From Defluviitaleaceae bacterium (GTDB taxonomy: Bacteria; Bacillota; Clostridia; Lachnospirales; WQUN01), in NCBI GenBank assembly GCA_009780315.1, contig WRAH01000027.1:1-36986 (forward strand): DNA of 36,986 nt. Reading direction: 5' to 3'. The notes beneath the pieces were generated by a model. That model saw only the letters and a list, made by a program, of their open reading frames with translations, searched no databases and was not told where the DNA came from. Below are positions 7,705 to 16,513 of this stretch, one piece after another. The stretch's first letter is position 1, and the number at the start of each line of letters is the position of its first letter. The position numbers were made by a program, and so were the translations under genes.

Positions 7705-8739
7705 GTGATTGAAAAATTGAACGAACTAAAACAGCAAATAGAGGAAAAGATTGCTGCTGCCAAAGCATCTTCCGAAGTGGAAGATTTACGGGTAAAAATG
7801 CTTGGACGCAAAGGTGAAATGACCTTGTTGCTCAAAAATCTTGGCTCGCTTCCGGCAGAAGCCCGCAAGGAAATGGGTAAAAAAGCAAATGAAGTGCGGG
7901 ATTTTGTACAAGAAAAAATAGAATCGGCACGTGTTCGCCTAGAACTTGAAGCCCAAAACAACGCATTAAAATCAGAAGTCATGGATGTGACTTTACCTGG
8001 GCGCAGAAAACCACAAGGGCGTTTACATCCAATCACCAACACATTTTCTCGTTTAGAAGATTTGTTTGTAAATCTTGGGTTTGACATTGTCGATGGCCCT
8101 CATATTGAAACAGTCTATCATAATTTTGACGCGCTCAACGCACCCCACAATCATCCTTCTCGGGACGAAGCGGACACTTTTTATATCAATGACAATCTTG
8201 TGCTACGTCCTCACACTTCCCCTGTACAAATTCGTACCATGGAGACACGTAAGCCACCTATTAGAATTGTTGCACCGGGGCAAGTTTTTAGACGAGATGA
8301 AATTGACGCGACACATACACCTGTATTCCATCAGATGGAAGGGCTGGTTATTGACAAAGGCATTACCTTTGGTGATTTAAAGGGCATGTTAGAAATCATC
8401 GTAAAGTATGTTTTTGGTGAAAAAGCAAATATTCGATTGCGCCCAAGCCATTTTCCCTTTACAGAGCCTAGTGCAGAGGTGGATATCACTTGTTATGTTT
8501 GCGGCAGTGGAAAATCAGATTGCCGCGTGTGCAAAGGCAGTGGTTGGGTAGAACTTTGGGGTTGTGGTATGGTACATCCAGAAGTATTGAAAAAATCTGG
8601 CATAGACCCAGATGAATATTCTGGATATGCCTTTGGTATTGGCATTGACCGTATTACCAGCGCACTTCACGGTTTATCCGACCCACGTTTATATTTTGAA
8701 AATGATGTACAGTTCTTAAACCAATTTAAAGGAGCGTAA
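7705..8739 (+). CDS. pheS: Phenylalanyl-tRNA synthetase alpha subunit
   Basis: A 344-residue subunit that carries the class II catalytic core of the alpha2-beta2 enzyme charging tRNA-Phe. Motifs include the N-terminal coiled coil (about 1-80), motif 2 F-R-R-D-E-I-D-A-T-H-T-P-V-F-H-Q-M-E-G and motif 3 F-G-I-G-I-D-R-I. A four-cysteine zinc-type loop (C-Y-V-C-G-S-G, then C-R-V-C-K-G-S-G) is present. The GTG at 7705 is preferred. The Bacillus protein begins M-E-E-K-L-K-Q-L, which aligns with V-I-E-K-L-N-E-L here, and AAAAGGTG lies upstream. The in-frame ATG at 7681 would add eight residues and has no ribosome binding site. pheT follows after nine bases. Confidence 0.93.
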   Translation: MIEKLNELKQQIEEKIAAAKASSEVEDLRVKMLGRKGEMTLLLKNLGSLPAEARKEMGKKANEVRDFVQEKIESARVRLELEAQNNALKSEVMDVTLPGRRKPQGRLHPITNTFSRLEDLFVNLGFDIVDGPHIETVYHNFDALNAPHNHPSRDEADTFYINDNLVLRPHTSPVQIRTMETRKPPIRIVAPGQVFRRDEIDATHTPVFHQMEGLVIDKGITFGDLKGMLEIIVKYVFGEKANIRLRPSHFPFTEPSAEVDITCYVCGSGKSDCRVCKGSGWVELWGCGMVHPEVLKKSGIDPDEYSGYAFGIGIDRITSALHGLSDPRLYFENDVQFLNQFKGA

Positions 8740-8748
8740 CTAAAAAAT

Positions 8749-11226
8749 ATGAATATTCCAATGTCCTGGTTGCGCGAAGTAACCAAAATAGAAGATGAAA
8801 CAAATAACTTTCTTGCAAAAATGACTGACGCTGGTAATGCCGTGGAAGGCATAAACCGTATAGGCGAAGAAATAAGTCATGTGCTGGTTGGGCAAATTGT
8901 ATCCTTAGAACGTCATCCAGACGCGGACAAGCTGTGGGTGACACAAACCAATGTAGGCACAGAAACACTGCAAATTATCACAGGTGCAGATAATTTAAAA
9001 GTTGGCGATTATATTCCCGTTGCTGTCCATGGTTCAACTTTGGCAGGGGGGCTTAAAATAAAAAAGTCAAAAATGCGTGGGCTGGACTCTAACGGAATGC
9101 TTTGCTCTATTGATGAGCTTGGCTGTACTGAAGCCGATTATCCCGAAGCCCCCGAAAATGGGATTTACGTCTTTCCAAACTTGGATGTTGAAAAATATCC
9201 ACTAGGTTCAGACGCAAGAATCCCCATGGAACTTTGTGAAGAAGTGATTGACTTTGATGTGCTGTCTAACCGTCCTGACACCAATTGTCTTATAGGTATG
9301 GCGCGAGAGGCCGCCGCTGTATATGATATGTCCTTTGAATTGCCTGAAATTTCTTTACAAGAAAAAGGAGAAGGCAATGTTGCCGATATGGTGAGCGTTG
9401 AAATAGCAGACACCACCCGTTGCGCTCGCTTTACTGCCCGTGTTGTTAAAAATGTAAAAGTTGCGCCGTCTCCCCAATGGTTGCGCCGCCGCATTTCTGC
9501 GTCAGGTCTGCGTCCGATTAACAATATTGTAGACATTACAAATTATGTCATGCTGGAATATGGGCAGCCCCTTCATGCTTTTGATATTAGCACTGTGGCA
9601 GTCAAAGACGGCAAGCATGGTATCATTGTGCGTACCGCAGAAAATGGACAAAAATTTACCACCCTTGATGGCACAGAGCGTGTCTTAAATGACACGAATC
9701 TATTAGTCGCCGACCATGAAAAAGCCCTTGGCATTGCAGGGGTGATGGGTGGCGAAAACTCTATGATAACTGAAAAAGCCACAACGGTTTTATTTGAATC
9801 TGCCAATTTTGACGCAGCAAACATCAGACAAACTGCCCGCACACTTGGAATGCGTACAGATGCTTCCGCCCGCTTTGAAAAAGGGCAAGACCCAAATCAA
9901 CCAATTATCAGCGTAAACCGTGCCATGGAGTTAATCGAGCTTTTAGGGTGCGGGGAAGTTGTTTCGGGTGTGGTTGATGTCTACCCTAGAAAGCGTGAAG
10001 AAAAGTCCATCACCTTTGACCCTAAAAAAATCAATAGCTTGCTGGGCATTTCTTTAGAGCATTTAAGCGAGGAAAATATTTGTGCATATTTACAAAGGGT
10101 AAACATTAAAACAAGCAAAACCAGCGATTCTATGTACAATGCAATAATTCCTACCTTCCGTGCAGATATCACTTGTACGGCAGACTTGGCAGAAGAAGTG
10201 GCACGTTTCTATGGTTATAATAATATTCCTTCAAAACATACACAGGCTGTACATGGGGAAGCGGCACTGCCTGGGGCAGGAAAAACTCTGCGCCGTCGCC
10301 GTCAAGAAAATATTAAAAAAGCGATGATAGCCCTTGGATACAATGAAGCGGTAACTTTTCCATTTGAAAGCCCGAAAGTTTTTGACAAGCTGAATATTCC
10401 TCCAGATTGTACCCAGCGCAATGCCATTAGGATAAAAAATCCATTGGGAGAGGATTTTGGTATCATGCGTTCTATTCCAGTCAATGGATTGCTTGAATGC
10501 CTTTCCCGCAATTTTAACAAGGGCAATGAAACGGCAGCCCTTTTTGAAATAGGTTATACTTATCATGCCGATGAAACGGCTGATTTACCAAAAGAACGCC
10601 CTTACTTGGCAATGGCGGCATATGGTATAGAAATGGACTTCCTTTCTATGAAAGGCGACATGGAATCACTGTTGACCACCCTAACAAACCGTCCCCAAGT
10701 TTTTGAGGTTTATGAATGCCCATTCCTTCACCCAGGTCGTACCGCTTCTATTGCTGTAAAAACAAACCCTAACCCACGGGAAGCGGGCATAAAAGTGGGC
10801 TATTTAGGTGAACTTCATCCTGCCGTGGCTAGAAATTATGACCTGTACGACCCTAAAAAGCGGGTATATGTTGCTGTGATAGATATAGCTGACCTTCATG
10901 AAATTGCCGAAGCCTACACGTTCAAATTCACAAAACCCCATACATTCCCCCCCCTTGACCGTGACTTGGCATTTAAAGTACGGGAAGAAGTTTCTGCGTC
11001 AGCCTTAGAAGAGGCTATTCGGGAAAAAGGCGGTGGAAGTCTTGCAGAAATTAAACTTTTTGACGTATACAGAGGACCTCAAGTTGGTGAGGGTTATAAA
11101 TCTGTAGCATACGCCTTACGCTTCCGCGACCACAACCGCACTTTAACTGTGGAAGATGTAAGTAAATTCATCACGGCAATTTTGCAAAACCTAGAAAAGA
11201 AATATGACGCGGAGATTAGAGCATAA
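8749..11226 (+). CDS. pheT: Phenylalanyl-tRNA synthetase beta subunit
   Basis: An 825-residue subunit. The order is MNIPMSWLRE start, an EMAP-type tRNA-binding domain (about 40-155, including H-P-D-A-D-K-L and G-A-D-N), the B3/B4 editing domain with L-D-G-T-E-R, the B5 domain, a catalytic-like core and a C-terminal anticodon-binding FDX domain (F-P-P-L-D-R-D-L-A-F). The length is normal. The ribosome binding site AAAGGAG lies in the end of pheS, so the two are likely translated together. The last TAA overlaps the next ATG by one base, giving a contiguous operon to scpB. Confidence 0.96.
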   Translation: MNIPMSWLREVTKIEDETNNFLAKMTDAGNAVEGINRIGEEISHVLVGQIVSLERHPDADKLWVTQTNVGTETLQIITGADNLKVGDYIPVAVHGSTLAGGLKIKKSKMRGLDSNGMLCSIDELGCTEADYPEAPENGIYVFPNLDVEKYPLGSDARIPMELCEEVIDFDVLSNRPDTNCLIGMAREAAAVYDMSFELPEISLQEKGEGNVADMVSVEIADTTRCARFTARVVKNVKVAPSPQWLRRRISASGLRPINNIVDITNYVMLEYGQPLHAFDISTVAVKDGKHGIIVRTAENGQKFTTLDGTERVLNDTNLLVADHEKALGIAGVMGGENSMITEKATTVLFESANFDAANIRQTARTLGMRTDASARFEKGQDPNQPIISVNRAMELIELLGCGEVVSGVVDVYPRKREEKSITFDPKKINSLLGISLEHLSEENICAYLQRVNIKTSKTSDSMYNAIIPTFRADITCTADLAEEVARFYGYNNIPSKHTQAVHGEAALPGAGKTLRRRRQENIKKAMIALGYNEAVTFPFESPKVFDKLNIPPDCTQRNAIRIKNPLGEDFGIMRSIPVNGLLECLSRNFNKGNETAALFEIGYTYHADETADLPKERPYLAMAAYGIEMDFLSMKGDMESLLTTLTNRPQVFEVYECPFLHPGRTASIAVKTNPNPREAGIKVGYLGELHPAVARNYDLYDPKKRVYVAVIDIADLHEIAEAYTFKFTKPHTFPPLDRDLAFKVREEVSASALEEAIREKGGGSLAEIKLFDVYRGPQVGEGYKSVAYALRFRDHNRTLTVEDVSKFITAILQNLEKKYDAEIRA

Positions 11227-11870
11227 TGGATTTTCTTATATTATCCATAGGGGTACTCCTTGCGCCATTGCCAGGGGCATTTCTTGCCCCAATGATTCAC
11301 GAATGGGTAAAAGCTTGTACTTCGGCTGTGTTGGGCGACCCATCTCCACGTAAGGCGGGTTTCTTGTCTTGGAACCCGCTAAAGTATTTTGAACCTATTG
11401 GTTTTCTGTTTATGCTGGCATTTGGGGTAGGTTGGGGACGACCTGTGCCAACCTCTGCATTTTACTACAAAGACCGCCGCCTAGGCGTGATTTTGGTACA
11501 CATCATGCCCATTATTACAAATTTATTTGTGGGAATGCTGGTGATGTTTTTGTGGTCAACATTTGTAGACAGTCTTTTTGGTATGGTATCTGGAAACGAC
11601 ATCCCAGTACTATTTATGCATGTTGCCCACAGCAGTATCCATCATTTTGCCGCTATGAATATCGGTCTTGCAATTTTCAGCCTTATTCCTATGTATCCCC
11701 TTGCAGGCAGTAAACTCCTTCCCCTATTTGTGTCTCCAAACACGGTTATGCAGTTAAATCAGCGTGAAAAACCTATTCAAGCCATTGTCATTATACTGCT
11801 GATTTTTGGCGTGATACCCATGTTGCTCAATCCAATCATTGATTTCTTCATGAGATTGGTGTGGTTTTAA
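11226..11870 (+). CDS. Site-2-protease-like (M50) membrane protein lacking zinc motifs
   Basis: A 214-residue polytopic membrane protein placed between pheT and scpA, with one-base TAATG overlaps on both sides. Its pattern follows small M50B rhomboid-sized peptidases often found before scpA: a first helix, then H-E-W-V-K-A, G-D-P-S-P-R-K-A-G, W-N-P-L-K-Y-F-E-P-I-G and G-W-G-R-P-V-P. A late segment reads L-A-I-F-S-L-I-P-M-Y-P-L-A-G-S-K. Active relatives carry H-E-F-x-H and P-L-D-G. Here the second zinc histidine is Lys and the third ligand Asp is Ala. It is therefore probably a non-proteolytic pseudoenzyme that keeps the fold. The start follows directly from the stop-start overlap. Function is unknown. 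Confidence 0.8.
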   Translation: MDFLILSIGVLLAPLPGAFLAPMIHEWVKACTSAVLGDPSPRKAGFLSWNPLKYFEPIGFLFMLAFGVGWGRPVPTSAFYYKDRRLGVILVHIMPIITNLFVGMLVMFLWSTFVDSLFGMVSGNDIPVLFMHVAHSSIHHFAAMNIGLAIFSLIPMYPLAGSKLLPLFVSPNTVMQLNQREKPIQAIVIILLIFGVIPMLLNPIIDFFMRLVWF

Positions 11871-12607
11871 TGCTGGATGTTAAACTGGAAGCGTATGAAG
11901 GCCCCCTTGACTTGCTTCTGACGCTTATCCGCCGTAGTGAAATAGATATTTATGACATTCCAATCGCTCAAGTGACGGCGGAATATTTGGATGTGATTTC
12001 AAATTTTCCGCCGAACATGAGCGAAATGAGCGAATTTTTAGTCATGGCAGCCACACTCTTAGAAATAAAGTCTAAAATGCTTTTACCTCGCCCTAAAATG
12101 GAAGGTGAATCCCCTGAAGAAGACCCGAGGGATGCCTTGGCGCGCCAACTTTTAGCGTATCAGCAAGCCCAAACCATTGCCGAACAATTGCAAAATCTCA
12201 CCCCTATAGGCGAAAGATTACTTGGGGCAGGGGATAAAGCCTTATTAAAAATCTTTCATGAATCACAAAATAATCAGCCTATCGTAGACCTCATTTCTCT
12301 TTCTCATTTGGCTGAAATATTTGCTGATGTCATGAACAGGCAAGAAGATAAAATAGACAAAGTGCGTGCAGGTTATGGTGAAATGCCCCGTGAAGTTTTT
12401 ACAGTGGCAAACAAAGTAGAATACATCACAAAATTATTAAACACTGTAGGTCATCTAAGCTTAAAAAGCCTTTTTTACGAATGCCGTACCCGCCGTGAAA
12501 TGGTTGTGACATTTCTAGCCATGTTAGAGCTTGTACGGCGCGGAAAGATACATACAAATCAGCAAACCCCTTTTGAAGACGTGGAGGTACGACCATGCCT
12601 GGCTTAA
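11870..12607 (+). CDS. scpA: Segregation and condensation protein A
   Basis: A 245-residue kleisin of the SMC-ScpAB condensin, which compacts and segregates the chromosome. The N-terminus MLDVKLEAYEGPLDLLLTLI matches the family (x-F-E-G-P-L-D-L-L-L), followed by E-I-D-I-Y-D-I-P-I-A. The middle contains L-E-I-K-S-K-M-L-L-P. The ATG at 11870 overlaps the previous stop by one base and aligns with known starts; the in-frame GTG nine bases earlier is less likely. Its 3' end overlaps scpB by 13 bases, typical for this pair. Confidence 0.95.
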   Translation: MLDVKLEAYEGPLDLLLTLIRRSEIDIYDIPIAQVTAEYLDVISNFPPNMSEMSEFLVMAATLLEIKSKMLLPRPKMEGESPEEDPRDALARQLLAYQQAQTIAEQLQNLTPIGERLLGAGDKALLKIFHESQNNQPIVDLISLSHLAEIFADVMNRQEDKIDKVRAGYGEMPREVFTVANKVEYITKLLNTVGHLSLKSLFYECRTRREMVVTFLAMLELVRRGKIHTNQQTPFEDVEVRPCLA

Positions 12608-13113
12608 AGTCTGAACGGGAAAAAATATTAGAAGCCATGCTTTTTGCCAGTACAGAAAGCGTACCCATAGCCAAACTGGCTGAAGCCCTAGGTTGTGATA
12701 TTCCCATGACCCGCAATCTTTTGATTCAAATGTCAGACACCTATACAATACAAAATTCAGGCATTCAGCTTATGGAAGTTGATGATTGTTATTTACTATG
12801 TACAAATCCAGCATATTACCCCCATGTTCAGCGGTTATTACAAGTAAAACCCCGCCGTCCCCTTTCTCAAACCCTTCTTGAAACCCTTGCAATTATTGCA
12901 TTTAAGCAGCCAGTGACTAAAGCCGTTATTGAGGGCATTCGCGGCGTAAACTGTGACCACAGTGTAAACAAGCTGATGGAACAGGGGTTAATTACAGAAA
13001 CAGGACGGCTAGACGCACCGGGTCGTCCTATACTGTTTGGCACTTCTGAAGACTTTTTGCTATTTTACGGCTTAAAAAATGTAGAAGAACTCCTTGCAAA
13101 GCATGTATTATAA
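12595..13113 (+). CDS. scpB: Segregation and condensation protein B
   Basis: A 172-residue protein with two winged-helix domains that dimerises and binds ScpA. Recognisable parts are I-L-E-A-M-L-F-A-S at the N-terminus, the conserved L-S-Q-T-L-L-E-T-L-A-I-I-A-F-K-Q-P-V-T centre, and the I-R-G-V-N-C-D-H-S-V region followed by G-R-P-I-L-F-G-T. GGAGGT lies upstream within scpA. It is the last gene of the rightward run; a leftward regulator gene ends 118 bases further on. No convincing terminator was seen in that gap, only a short TTGGTG/CACCAA hairpin at 13203-13217. Confidence 0.94.
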   Translation: MPGLKSEREKILEAMLFASTESVPIAKLAEALGCDIPMTRNLLIQMSDTYTIQNSGIQLMEVDDCYLLCTNPAYYPHVQRLLQVKPRRPLSQTLLETLAIIAFKQPVTKAVIEGIRGVNCDHSVNKLMEQGLITETGRLDAPGRPILFGTSEDFLLFYGLKNVEELLAKHVL

Positions 13114-13231
13114 AAAATGAACACCTTTATTAAAAAACAGATAATTGTTTTTGTGCAACTTCCACTATACAATGACTTAAAACGAAGTGTTTAAGGCAGT
13201 GGTTGGTGTTTCACCAAAGTCGTTTAGACAT

Positions 13232-14707
13232 TTACAATGAGTCCATGTATTGCTTAGGTGAAGTGCCTGTAACTGTTCTAAAAATACGACTAAAATAAAA
13301 TTGGTCTGTATAGCCTACTTGTAATGCAATATCTTTTATGAAAGTATTTTCATTGCTTTTCATTAACTGTTTTGCTTGGTTAATTCGTGTTACAGTTATA
13401 TAGTTATTAAAAGATGTGTCTAGATTTTTTCTAAACATTCTACTGAGCATAGTTTGAGAGACTCCAAATTCTTTACAAACTTTGCTAATAGAAATAGACT
13501 CTGCTAAATTGTTTTTGATATAGCGTATAATAGTATCAAACAATTGATCTTTGTCATCTTGTAATCCACTTTTGAGTTCGGGAAAACATAATTTAATAAT
13601 ATCAATTGTGTTTTCTCGCAACTCGCCCATATTTACAGAATCAAAGAAGACATCATCAATTAGATACTCTACATGTGCTTTGTCAATATTGACAACCCAA
13701 ACGTTCATGATTATTTGTAATAAATATTTTATTCGTCCTTCAATATAAATTTGGTTAAAGCCATGCTTTTCCCATAGGCTAAAAATATTATTAAGTTCAG
13801 CAAATAGTCGTCGAGTGTCTTTTATTCTAAGGGCATGTTCTAATTTTTCAAACGCTTCCCTTTCTTTAGTGTTATTTACTAAAAAAGGTTCTAGTGTTTC
13901 AATATACAAAAGCTGGTTTGCACCTATAACAATACGCTCATTTAAACATCTGTATAAATTTGCAATAGTTTCTGAAATTTTTTCTAATTCAAATGTTTTA
14001 GCGGAAGTAAGTAGCGTTATATAAAATTGCTCGCTTTTTGTACTATCAAAGAGCCGTTCAATCATTTTTTTATAATTGTACCTATTAAAAAATATTTCCG
14101 GTATTAAGTACAAAGACTCAAATTCATCTCGACCATATAAATAAAAATTTTCTTCTTCATTAGAAAAAATTTCAAAGCCGCTACGCCGTTCAAACCTTCG
14201 TGGCAAACCGTTTTTTCGTACAATAGCCACATAATATTTTCCAGCTGCAAAATATTTGTTTATAAGTCTCGCTTCTATATTTTCGTTGTTACATAAGGCT
14301 CTAATAAGGTTATTTCTTTTAATATAGAATTTATGCTTCAATTTATTTTCTATAACATTCATAGTTGCTATCATTTCAGGTGGAGTAAGGGGCTTTAGCA
14401 AATACTCACTGACACCTGTTTTTAAAGCTTTTTTTGCATACTCAAATTCTGAGTAGCCACTTACAATTATTGTTAAAATTTCAGGGAAATGTTCTTTTAT
14501 CCATGTGGACAAAGATATACCATTCATGCCTGGCATGTGGATATCTGTAATAACTAAATCGGGTATATGTGTTTCTATTAGTCTAATTGCTTCTGTTGCA
14601 CTTCCTGCCATCCCTATTACTTCAAATGTGGGGCATTTCTTTTTAATAATATTGCAAACATGATTTAATGCAACTGGTTCGTCATCAACAACTACTACTT
14701 TGTACAT
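13232..14707 (-). CDS. YesN-type response regulator with AraC DNA-binding domain
   Basis: A 491-residue regulator. The receiver domain (1-120) has D-D-E-P acidic residues, phospho-acceptor Asp in D-L-V-I-T-D-I-H-M-P-G-M and a conserved Lys in Y-L-L-K-P-L. A long linker of about 270 residues follows. The C-terminus is an AraC/XylS pair of helix-turn-helices ending V-G-Y-T-D-Q-F-Y-F-S-R-I-F then G-T-S-P-K-Q-Y. It is preceded by a TAGGTGA site and lies 13 bases after its partner kinase gene. In this family such regulators activate the adjacent sugar ABC transporter genes. It is the last gene of the leftward sugar operon, which suggests autoregulation. No terminator is evident after it. Confidence 0.92.
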   Translation of the reverse strand: MYKVVVVDDEPVALNHVCNIIKKKCPTFEVIGMAGSATEAIRLIETHIPDLVITDIHMPGMNGISLSTWIKEHFPEILTIIVSGYSEFEYAKKALKTGVSEYLLKPLTPPEMIATMNVIENKLKHKFYIKRNNLIRALCNNENIEARLINKYFAAGKYYVAIVRKNGLPRRFERRSGFEIFSNEEENFYLYGRDEFESLYLIPEIFFNRYNYKKMIERLFDSTKSEQFYITLLTSAKTFELEKISETIANLYRCLNERIVIGANQLLYIETLEPFLVNNTKEREAFEKLEHALRIKDTRRLFAELNNIFSLWEKHGFNQIYIEGRIKYLLQIIMNVWVVNIDKAHVEYLIDDVFFDSVNMGELRENTIDIIKLCFPELKSGLQDDKDQLFDTIIRYIKNNLAESISISKVCKEFGVSQTMLSRMFRKNLDTSFNNYITVTRINQAKQLMKSNENTFIKDIALQVGYTDQFYFSRIFRTVTGTSPKQYMDSL

Positions 14708-14720
14708 TTGCTCACCTAAT

Positions 14721-16511
14721 CTAAGAGATTATTTTGATGGTTACTGTAGTCCCCCCACTGGACAGTGGCTTTACTTCCATTTCAAAGTTATCCTGATATA
14801 AAATAAATAGACGGGCAAAAGAGCTAACAAGGCCCATTCCACCTATTTCAAGCTCTACACTATGTCTGTTATCAGATAATTTTTCTTTTAATTTTGCCCA
14901 AGATGTTTCTATTTGCGCAAGGGCATCTTCACTAATGCCCACCCCATTATCACTTACTTTTATTTGCCATCCATTTGAAATTTCTTTGCCAACTACTTCA
15001 ATATGCAAGTTGTCTTGAAGCTCACCCATGCCATGTTCAATAGCATTTTCTACGATTTGTTGAACAACTATTCGTGGTAAATTATTGTTACATATTTCAC
15101 TTGCTAAGGAAATACTATATGACAATTTATTTTCGTATCTATATTTTAATAAGCTAAGATAAAGCTCTACATAGTTTATTTCTGTTTGAACGGTAGCAAA
15201 TTTATCTTTAGTATTTGTTGAATATCTTAGCATTAAAGCCAGATGCCTACATATTTCACATGTAATATCATCGTCTAAAATAACACCTCTGTTGGATATC
15301 ACATTTAGCACATTAAAAATGAAATGTGGATTTACTTGGGCTTGCAGTAAATCAAATTGTGATTGAAGCTGCATAATAGACAGCTGCTCATTTTTTACTA
15401 TGGACTTGTCCAGTCGCAGAAGTAAGCTTTTATAGGCAGTATAAAGGGTTTTTATTTCATCATCTGGCATTTCTGCAAGTGGGTCATTTGTTATCATATT
15501 TGCTAGTTGGGTATTTTCCATTAAATTTTGCAACTGAAGAATTGGCTTAGTTAAGTGTCTGGAAGTTAGATTAATAAAAATTATTGATACTATTACACCG
15601 CCAATTAAAACAATCAAACTAAGGGGTAATACAGTAAGAAATAATTGACCTCTAACATTTGCTTCTGACATTGTGATTAAATAAAACCCAAAAGTATCTG
15701 AATGTGATAAGTATGCAAGTCGCCTACGTCCATTTTCATCTATGATTTCTATTACACCATTTGATGAATCTTCATTGGCATTTTGAAACAAATCAACAAT
15801 ACTTTCGGTCTGCAAATATTCATTTTCTGTAGCATAAAAAAAATCCTTTGATGACGTTAAAAATAAAAAGCTATAATGCATTTCATTGTTTATAAAAATG
15901 TCATCGAGTGCTTGTTTAGACACTTGAACTTCTATAAAACCAAGGTTTGAATATTCCACGCCAACGGCATAGGATATTACAAATGTATCATTCATGGTCT
16001 GCCAATTTTGTTGCTGTAAGCCAACAAGTATACCTCGTCCTTGGTTAGCTAAAAGTTGATTCATGTAAGATAAATTTTCAATTTGAGTAGTGTCAGAGTT
16101 TATTAGTACATTTTCTAAAAAGGACCTATTTGAAATAGCAAAACCATATCTATTAAAAGCAATAATCTTATAAAAACGATTAGATGGTCCAAATAAATTT
16201 ATTTGGGACTGAATTGTAGACACAGACTCACAAAATAAAAATTCTTCTAAGGATTCAAATTCTGTATCAGAAAATACCCTAAATGAACTTATTACAGCGG
16301 AATCTGATAAAATAGTGTGAACCACCTGCTCCATGTCTCGTACTATGTTTTCCATAATTTGCACACGAACATAAGAGGCAGATACGATACTATCTACCTC
16401 TCGCCTACGTAAGTGCTGTAAATTAATAAAATAAAATACTCCAACAAATAGGAAAGTTACCATAACAAAAAACATAGTATATGTCATAATTATTTTACTT
16501 CTAAATCGCAT
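14721..16511 (-). CDS. YesM-type sensor histidine kinase
   Basis: A 596-residue membrane kinase. One N-terminal helix (about 7-28) and another near 300 flank an extracytoplasmic sensor domain of about 260 residues. A HAMP-like linker, the His-kinase motif Q-V-N-P-H-F-I-F-N-V-L-N near 390, and a GHKL ATPase with Q-Q-I-V-E-N-A-I-E-H and D-N-G-V-G-I-S follow. In this family the histidine in N-P-H-F is phosphorylated. The sensor may see the oligosaccharide directly or through the binding protein encoded in the same operon. The ATG lies two bases after the GH127 stop, with TAGGT upstream. Confidence 0.92.
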   Translation of the reverse strand: MRFRSKIIMTYTMFFVMVTFLFVGVFYFINLQHLRRREVDSIVSASYVRVQIMENIVRDMEQVVHTILSDSAVISSFRVFSDTEFESLEEFLFCESVSTIQSQINLFGPSNRFYKIIAFNRYGFAISNRSFLENVLINSDTTQIENLSYMNQLLANQGRGILVGLQQQNWQTMNDTFVISYAVGVEYSNLGFIEVQVSKQALDDIFINNEMHYSFLFLTSSKDFFYATENEYLQTESIVDLFQNANEDSSNGVIEIIDENGRRRLAYLSHSDTFGFYLITMSEANVRGQLFLTVLPLSLIVLIGGVIVSIIFINLTSRHLTKPILQLQNLMENTQLANMITNDPLAEMPDDEIKTLYTAYKSLLLRLDKSIVKNEQLSIMQLQSQFDLLQAQVNPHFIFNVLNVISNRGVILDDDITCEICRHLALMLRYSTNTKDKFATVQTEINYVELYLSLLKYRYENKLSYSISLASEICNNNLPRIVVQQIVENAIEHGMGELQDNLHIEVVGKEISNGWQIKVSDNGVGISEDALAQIETSWAKLKEKLSDNRHSVELEIGGMGLVSSFARLFILYQDNFEMEVKPLSSGGTTVTIKIIS

Positions 16512-16513
16512 AT

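Noticed and set aside
9165..10566. Several long open frames antisense to pheT
   Set aside because: They lie wholly inside a convincing pheT gene, have no ribosome sites and encode no recognisable protein.
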